Source of the DNA: an uncultured Verrucomicrobiota bacterium
GTDB taxonomy: Bacteria > Verrucomicrobiota > Verrucomicrobiia > Opitutales > Opitutaceae
Length of the DNA stretch: 64,000 nucleotides
Assembly (NCBI GenBank): GCA_903960515.1
Contig: CAJCBL010000302.1
Span: 28,820 to 92,819, forward strand
Reading direction: 5' to 3'
Shown here: positions 59,334-64,000 of the stretch, one piece after another
Layout: every line of letters starts with the position of its first letter
Position numbering within the stretch: the first letter of the stretch is position 1
Position numbers and translations under genes: made by a program
The notes under the pieces: model-generated
Database searches by the model: none
Told to the model about the DNA's origin: nothing
The model's input: only the letters and a program-made list of their open reading frames with translations

Positions 59334-60848
59334 ATGCTCCGCCGCCTCCTGCTAAGTCTAGTCGCAGCCCTGTTTTGTGGTGTGATTTCGCTTGGCCTAT
59401 TGGCGCTATTAACCCACCGCAATATCATCGAAGCCAAAGACATGTTCCGCGATTTGGCCGCTGTAAACCAGTTGCTTGCGCGGGATGTCGAAATTGTACA
59501 AAAGTACCAAGGCGGCAACGTCCTACTATACAAAGCACTCGTATGGTCGTCCGCAGGCTACGATGCGGCCAAGGTTAATGCGCTTATCCAAGAGCAGAAG
59601 CAGGTAGGGGAATCGTTGACCAAACTCCTTGAGGCCCAAGTGCTCCTTACGAGTGGGGATGAAAAGGCGTATTTCGCCGCACTGGTGACCGACCTTAAAA
59701 GCTATCAGAACAACGTGGCTACAGCCTTTGATATGTTGTCGGTAGATTTCAATGCCGCAGCCATTATGCTCTCCTCGGCCGAGGATCAGAGCAAGAGCCT
59801 GGATTTGCGCGTTAATATCTCATTGGAAAAGAGATCGGCAAGCATGGCCGCTGATTGCGCCACGGCCCTGCACCAAATGGAGCGCATGGCCTCGCGCTTC
59901 TTGCTTATCACCTGTTGCTTGATCGGGTCCGCACTGGCGGGCACCGGTGTAATGGGTTGGATGACGCGCCATATTGCCTTAAACAAAGTCCGCCCCATCA
60001 CCGACAACCTCGGGGCCTGCGCCCAGGATACCTGGCAAGCCGCCCGCGAAATCGCCCAAAGCAGCCTCACCCTCGCCGAAGTCACCAATCAACAGTCCGT
60101 ATCCTTGAAGCACATCAGCCAGTCGGTGGGGATAATGGCCAGCCAAACCGGCGCCAATGCAGCCAATGCCAACGAGGCTCGCGAACTATCCAAAAAGGCC
60201 CGAACTTCCGCCGACGCCGGCCAAGACGACATGCAGCGCATGACCAATTCCATGCAGGCCATCGGCCAATCCAGCCGCGATGTCGCCAATATCCTCAAGA
60301 CCATCGACGAAATCGCTTTTCAAACCAATATCCTTGCCCTCAATGCCGCGGTGGAGGCCGCCCGAGCTGGGAGCGTTGGCGCAGGCTTTGCGATAGTCGC
60401 TGAAGAGGTCCGCAATCTCGCGCAGCGCTCTGCCTCCGCCGCCCGGGAAACCGCCGACAAAATCGCCTCCTCCGTAACCAATAGCACCATCGGTTTACAA
60501 GTCACGGAGATCGTCGCCAATCGCCTCACCGAAATCCGCCGGCAATCGCAAGCGGTGGATGATTTGGTGGCGAAGATTGCACAGTCCTCAACCGAACAGG
60601 TTCAGGGCATCAGCCAAATCAATGCCTCACTTTCCGAGGTAGAGAATTCAACGGGTACAGCGGCAGCCATGGCTGAACAAACAGCCAGTGCCGCCGAGGA
60701 ATTGAACTCTCAGGCACAGCTATTGAATGAAAATTCCCGAGACATCAGCGGTCTATTTGGGTCCATCGATACCGCCGTGCACGGTGCCGCCGCCCACAGG
60801 GCAACCTCGCCAGCGCAGCCCGCACTTGGTGCACAAACTTGGGTGTAG
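59334..60848 (+). CDS. Methyl-accepting chemotaxis protein
   Basis: Two TM segments; IDEIAFQTNILALNAAVEAARAGSVGAGFAIVAEEVRNLAQRSASAARETADKI. Confidence 0.93.
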   Translation: MLRRLLLSLVAALFCGVISLGLLALLTHRNIIEAKDMFRDLAAVNQLLARDVEIVQKYQGGNVLLYKALVWSSAGYDAAKVNALIQEQKQVGESLTKLLEAQVLLTSGDEKAYFAALVTDLKSYQNNVATAFDMLSVDFNAAAIMLSSAEDQSKSLDLRVNISLEKRSASMAADCATALHQMERMASRFLLITCCLIGSALAGTGVMGWMTRHIALNKVRPITDNLGACAQDTWQAAREIAQSSLTLAEVTNQQSVSLKHISQSVGIMASQTGANAANANEARELSKKARTSADAGQDDMQRMTNSMQAIGQSSRDVANILKTIDEIAFQTNILALNAAVEAARAGSVGAGFAIVAEEVRNLAQRSASAARETADKIASSVTNSTIGLQVTEIVANRLTEIRRQSQAVDDLVAKIAQSSTEQVQGISQINASLSEVENSTGTAAAMAEQTASAAEELNSQAQLLNENSRDISGLFGSIDTAVHGAAAHRATSPAQPALGAQTWV

Positions 60849-60881
60849 CAGGTAGCTTGGATGCTTGGCGATGTTCCACGT

Positions 60882-60955
60882 CGCGTTCATAATGAGACTA
60901 ATGCCGATCCTATGCCGGAGCGTGCTTGCAGGCGCTAGGGCCTCACCTTAACCCG
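60882..60955. repeat. Long hairpin element enclosing a REP half-site (diverged)
   Basis: CGCGTTCATAATGAGACTAATGCC...GGAGCGTGCTTGCAGGCGCTAGGG. Confidence 0.65.
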
Positions 60956-61008
60956 CCCCATTTATTCGCGCCGCGTTACCCGCGTACAGTGCCCGAACTT
61001 GTCCGCCA

Positions 61009-61067
61009 TAGACGGAGCGTGCTTGCACGCGATGTGCACACTAAATCGCGTCCAAGCACGCTCCCAC
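61009..61067. repeat. REPIN-like element
   Basis: TAGACGGAGCGTGCTTGCACGCGATGTGCACACTAAATCGCGTCCAAGCACGCTCCCAC. Confidence 0.8.
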
Positions 61068-61361
61068 AACTGCATGGTCATGGCTTGCGAGCGAACAGGA
61101 ATCTAGGGTAGCCGCAAATTGTAACCATCCCTGAATGGCCCCGTCCGGTGCCCCCGCCAGCAGTGGCCGTTTCTTATCGCAACTTTTCCCCTTATTTTCC
61201 TCCATCAGCGGCCGAAGCATAGGACCCCCACGGTAACCATCCCCACGCACTCGCCGCATTTGAAACGCTTCAGTTCGGACTCACCGCCACGCCCGCGCAT
61301 GTCAGTCGGTCCATTACCGACCGATTAGTGAAAGAGATCAACCCAGCTACTATCGACACCT

Positions 61362-62711
61362 ATGACCTCCGATCGTTTGCACAACCCGCCGTCCGCCTTG
61401 GACGTTTCGCTTCACCATCGAATTGCCCGGCTCCCCCGCCTGCTTGCCCTCGCAGCCAGCGTGGGTTTGGCGGCCTCCAGCTTCGCCGAGAAGCCTGCGG
61501 CGCTCTCCGAACTCTCCATCACCATCAAAGAGACCTACGACACGAACGTCTTCGGCACGGAGTACAACCCCGTCCTCGCCGGCCGCCCCGAGATCGCCGA
61601 CCTCGAATCTTGGGTCACCACCGTGAGCCCCAAGGTCGGAGTGAACCTGATGCCCGTCTTCGGCCTCGGTAAAGACTCCGCCATCACTGCGCTCAGCCTC
61701 GGCTACCAGGGCGACTACGCCTTCTACCATTCCGCCTCCACCGAGACCAACCAGCGCCACAACTTCACCCAGCAGATCAAGACTAAGTCTGGCGACATCT
61801 CCTTCGCCCTCGACAACTCCTTCATCTATGTCGACGGCAAGACCACCACCCCGTTCTACAGCCTCTACAACGCCTACGGCACCCCCGCCGCCCGGGAGCG
61901 CCGCGAGCAGTTCCAGGACCGCGCCAAGTTCGTCTACCGCCAGAACTTCGACTCCGTGTTCGTGCGCTGCGTGGGCAGCCTACTCTACTACGACCTCAAG
62001 ACCCGGCTCAACCGCCCGGTGGGCAACTACCTCGGGTATCAGAACTTTGTAGATCGCAAGGACCTCAACGCCGGCTTGGATCTCGGCGAGAAGATCACCA
62101 AGGATGTCGCCGTGTGGGCCGGCTACCGTGTGGGCGCCCAGCAGCAGGACCGCCTGCCTTGGGCAGGCACCTTACACTGCAACAGCACCTACCAGCGGGT
62201 CCTCGTCGGTCTCGAAGGCAAGGTCGCTCCGTGGCTCAAGGTCGACCTGCAGGGCGGCCCCGACTACCGCAGCTACAGCGACGTCGCCCACCTCGGCCTT
62301 ATAGGCAAGCACCACACCTGGATCTATACCGAGGGCTCCATCACTGCCGACGTCTCCAAGAACGACTCGCTCGTCTTCACCAACAAGATCTGGCATTGGG
62401 TCTCCAGCACCAGCACCGCCGCCTATCGCGACAGCTCGTACACCCTCAACTACAAGCATAAGTTCTCCAGTGCCCTCTCCGGCACGATCGGCGCTCGCGC
62501 CCTGGGCTCCGAATACGACAAGCCCACCCTACGCAAGGATTGGCTCTTCGGCTACTCGCTAGGCCTGCGCTACGACATCACCAAGCAGTACGCGCTCACC
62601 CTGGACTACGCCCACAACGCCGCCCGCAACAAGTTCGACGACCACGTGAAGTATCCGGGCCGCGAGTTCAATCAGGACCTTATCTCCCTCGGGCTGCGCG
62701 CCGCCTTCTGA
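61362..62711 (+). CDS. Outer-membrane beta-barrel protein
   Basis: Signal peptide; alternating beta-strand pattern; C-terminal ...ISLGLRAAF. Confidence 0.75.
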   Translation: MTSDRLHNPPSALDVSLHHRIARLPRLLALAASVGLAASSFAEKPAALSELSITIKETYDTNVFGTEYNPVLAGRPEIADLESWVTTVSPKVGVNLMPVFGLGKDSAITALSLGYQGDYAFYHSASTETNQRHNFTQQIKTKSGDISFALDNSFIYVDGKTTTPFYSLYNAYGTPAARERREQFQDRAKFVYRQNFDSVFVRCVGSLLYYDLKTRLNRPVGNYLGYQNFVDRKDLNAGLDLGEKITKDVAVWAGYRVGAQQQDRLPWAGTLHCNSTYQRVLVGLEGKVAPWLKVDLQGGPDYRSYSDVAHLGLIGKHHTWIYTEGSITADVSKNDSLVFTNKIWHWVSSTSTAAYRDSSYTLNYKHKFSSALSGTIGARALGSEYDKPTLRKDWLFGYSLGLRYDITKQYALTLDYAHNAARNKFDDHVKYPGREFNQDLISLGLRAAF

Positions 62712-62719
62712 TGCTAATT

Positions 62720-62796
62720 CGCGTTCAATGATGAGGCCCATGCCACGCCAGAGTAGGAGCGTGCTTGCACGCGATAGAGCATCACGTTGAAAGCGA
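62720..62796. repeat. Long hairpin element enclosing a REP half-site
   Basis: CGCGTTCAATGATGAGG...GTAGGAGCGTGCTTGCACGCGATAGAGCATCACGTTGAAAGCGA. Confidence 0.8.
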
Positions 62797-62849
62797 ACCA
62801 AGTATCGCATTATTATCCGCGCTGACGACGTCAGCGAAACCGCCTCCTC

Positions 62850-62883
62850 AGCGCGGCTGCCTCCCCGGTAGCCGCGCTTTTTA
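62850..62883 (+). terminator. Rho-independent terminator
   Basis: AGCGCGGCTGCCTCCCCGGTAGCCGCGCTTTTT. Confidence 0.85.
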
Positions 62884-62932
62884 TTGCCCCTCCGGAAGGG
62901 CCCTTTGCCAGCCACTGACCTCAATTCTAAGT

Positions 62933-63000
62933 CGCGTTCAAGATCACCAAGTCCGTGTAGGAGCGTGCTTGCACGCGATAGAGCATCATCTTGAAAGCGA
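62933..63000. repeat. Long hairpin element enclosing a REP half-site
   Basis: CGCGTTCAAGATCACC...GTAGGAGCGTGCTTGCACGCGATAGAGCATCATCTTGAAAGCGA. Confidence 0.85.
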
Positions 63001-63168
63001 ACTGGAATGCGCAGGGCCCATTTTGCCTCCACCTCGCCCGGCACCGAGATATCGTCGAGGCCGGTTTCAAACGAATTCCCGCCCACCCAGCGACGACAGA
63101 TTTCCTGCTCCCGCACCCGCTCGTGTCAGTATTCTAAGTCGAGCTCAAGAGACCGATGCCGAATCCGT

Positions 63169-63225
63169 GTAGGAGCGTGCTTGCACGCGATTCAGAGCGC
63201 AGATCGCGTGCAAGCACGCTCCTAC
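63169..63225. repeat. REPIN-like element (full)
   Basis: GTAGGAGCGTGCTTGCACGCGATTCAGAGCGCAGATCGCGTGCAAGCACGCTCCTAC. Confidence 0.93.
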
Positions 63226-63496
63226 GGCGGACACCGGAGTTCGTGCACCGCCAGAGCGCAAAGCGGTACGACTGCATGGTCACAGCGAGGCCGTGGCGAT
63301 TCAGTCCACTTGTAGGGGCGAACCTTGCGACCAGTTGCCGGAGCGCCACTTATGCAAGCGGCCTACTTCGCGCGGACCAAGCCCAACCGGCACTTGATAA
63401 GTGCCGCTGCATGTCGAGCCGATAGCCCCCGGGCAAGGATCGCTCCCGCTATTTCAGCCTTCAGCATTCAGCCTTCTCCGTGCCCTCCTCCGCCTC

Positions 63497-63583
63497 TGTG
63501 CCCTCTGTGACCGGTTCGAAATCTTTGTGCCCTCTGTGACCGGTTCGAGTTCCTTGTGCGCTCTGTGTTCCTTGCGGTTAATA
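63497..63583. repeat. 29-bp tandem repeat, three units
   Basis: TGTGCCCTCTGTGACCGGTTCGARNTCCT units start at 63497, 63526, 63555. Confidence 0.88.
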
Positions 63584-63718
63584 TGGTCAACCCTACTGCA
63601 AGCCTGTAGCCATGTATAGATTCCATGCAGCCTCGCGCAAAAACGCCGCAATATCTCAGGTTCAGCGTTCAGCCTTCAGCATTCAGGGTTCCGCCTTCTC
63701 TGTGCCCTCCTCCGCCTC

Positions 63719-63834
63719 TGTGTTCTCTGTGACCGGTTCGGGTTCCTTGTGCCCTCTGTGACCGGGTCGGGCTCCTTGGGCCCTCTGTTCCCGGTTCGAA
63801 TTCTTTGTGTTCTATGCGTTCATTGCTGTAAAAT
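63719..63834. repeat. 29-bp tandem repeat, four units (same family)
   Basis: Units start at 63719, 63748, 63777, 63806. Confidence 0.88.
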
Positions 63835-64000
63835 GCCCCATCGCTTGTCCCCTTCCGGTCTTTCCGGGTAGTGCCGGCGGTTGCCCGCCGACACCCCCAC
63901 AGACCCGGACTAGCGCAATTCACGCATCCGGTTCTTCAAGGAGAGGATTCGCTACGCGCAGAACGTCCACGCGGTTTGCTGACTCTTGGCTATATGTACG

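Noticed and set aside
63497-63834. CRISPR because of the 29-bp repeat period
   Set aside because: Units are directly tandem with no spacers
1-64000. tRNA or rRNA genes
   Set aside because: No cloverleaf-like or rRNA-like segment recognised in intergenic regions; tRNAscan-SE or Infernal would be decisive

Overview
GC-rich bacterial chromosome segment. The gene content and repeat style suggest Verrucomicrobiota/Opitutaceae, but this is inference only. Positions 1-18.7 kb hold a minus-strand str/S10/spc/alpha ribosomal operon (rpsL-rpsG-fusA-rpsJ ... rpoA-rplQ) with no room for tuf, rpmD, infA or rpmJ at their usual places. The canonical adk slot between secY and map is filled by a short adenylate-kinase-like ORF without a P-loop or LID. 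Beyond 18.7 kb are: an EamA transporter; a NERD protein; a CheB/CheR-PAS fusion translationally coupled to a hybrid histidine kinase; an XRE regulator; two PilT-like ATPases; a Deg-like protease; an Mla-type ABC system; a HAD phosphatase; RecQ; a GDSL autotransporter; pheT and pheS with an intervening four-helix-bundle gene; rplT and rpmI; an MFS transporter; a DUF362 protein and a NapH/NapG-like polyferredoxin; a BNR/sialidase-like protein; a divergent ETF pair; a Cache protein and an MCP; and an outer-membrane barrel. The most unusual content is non-coding. There is an array of two alternating palindrome families with quantised spacing at 26.7-27.8 kb, and one of those families recurs at 48.1-48.4 kb. 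There are at least 13 REPIN-like 'GTAGGAGCGTGCTTGCACGCGAT' elements, 9-bp orientation-switching minisatellites (one in frame inside a kinase gene), 7-bp TTCMGCC arrays abutting start codons, 29-bp tandem arrays, and an inverted-repeat-bounded four-helix-bundle cassette with an apparent empty copy elsewhere. Coordinates and repeat comparisons were read by eye. No database search was run.
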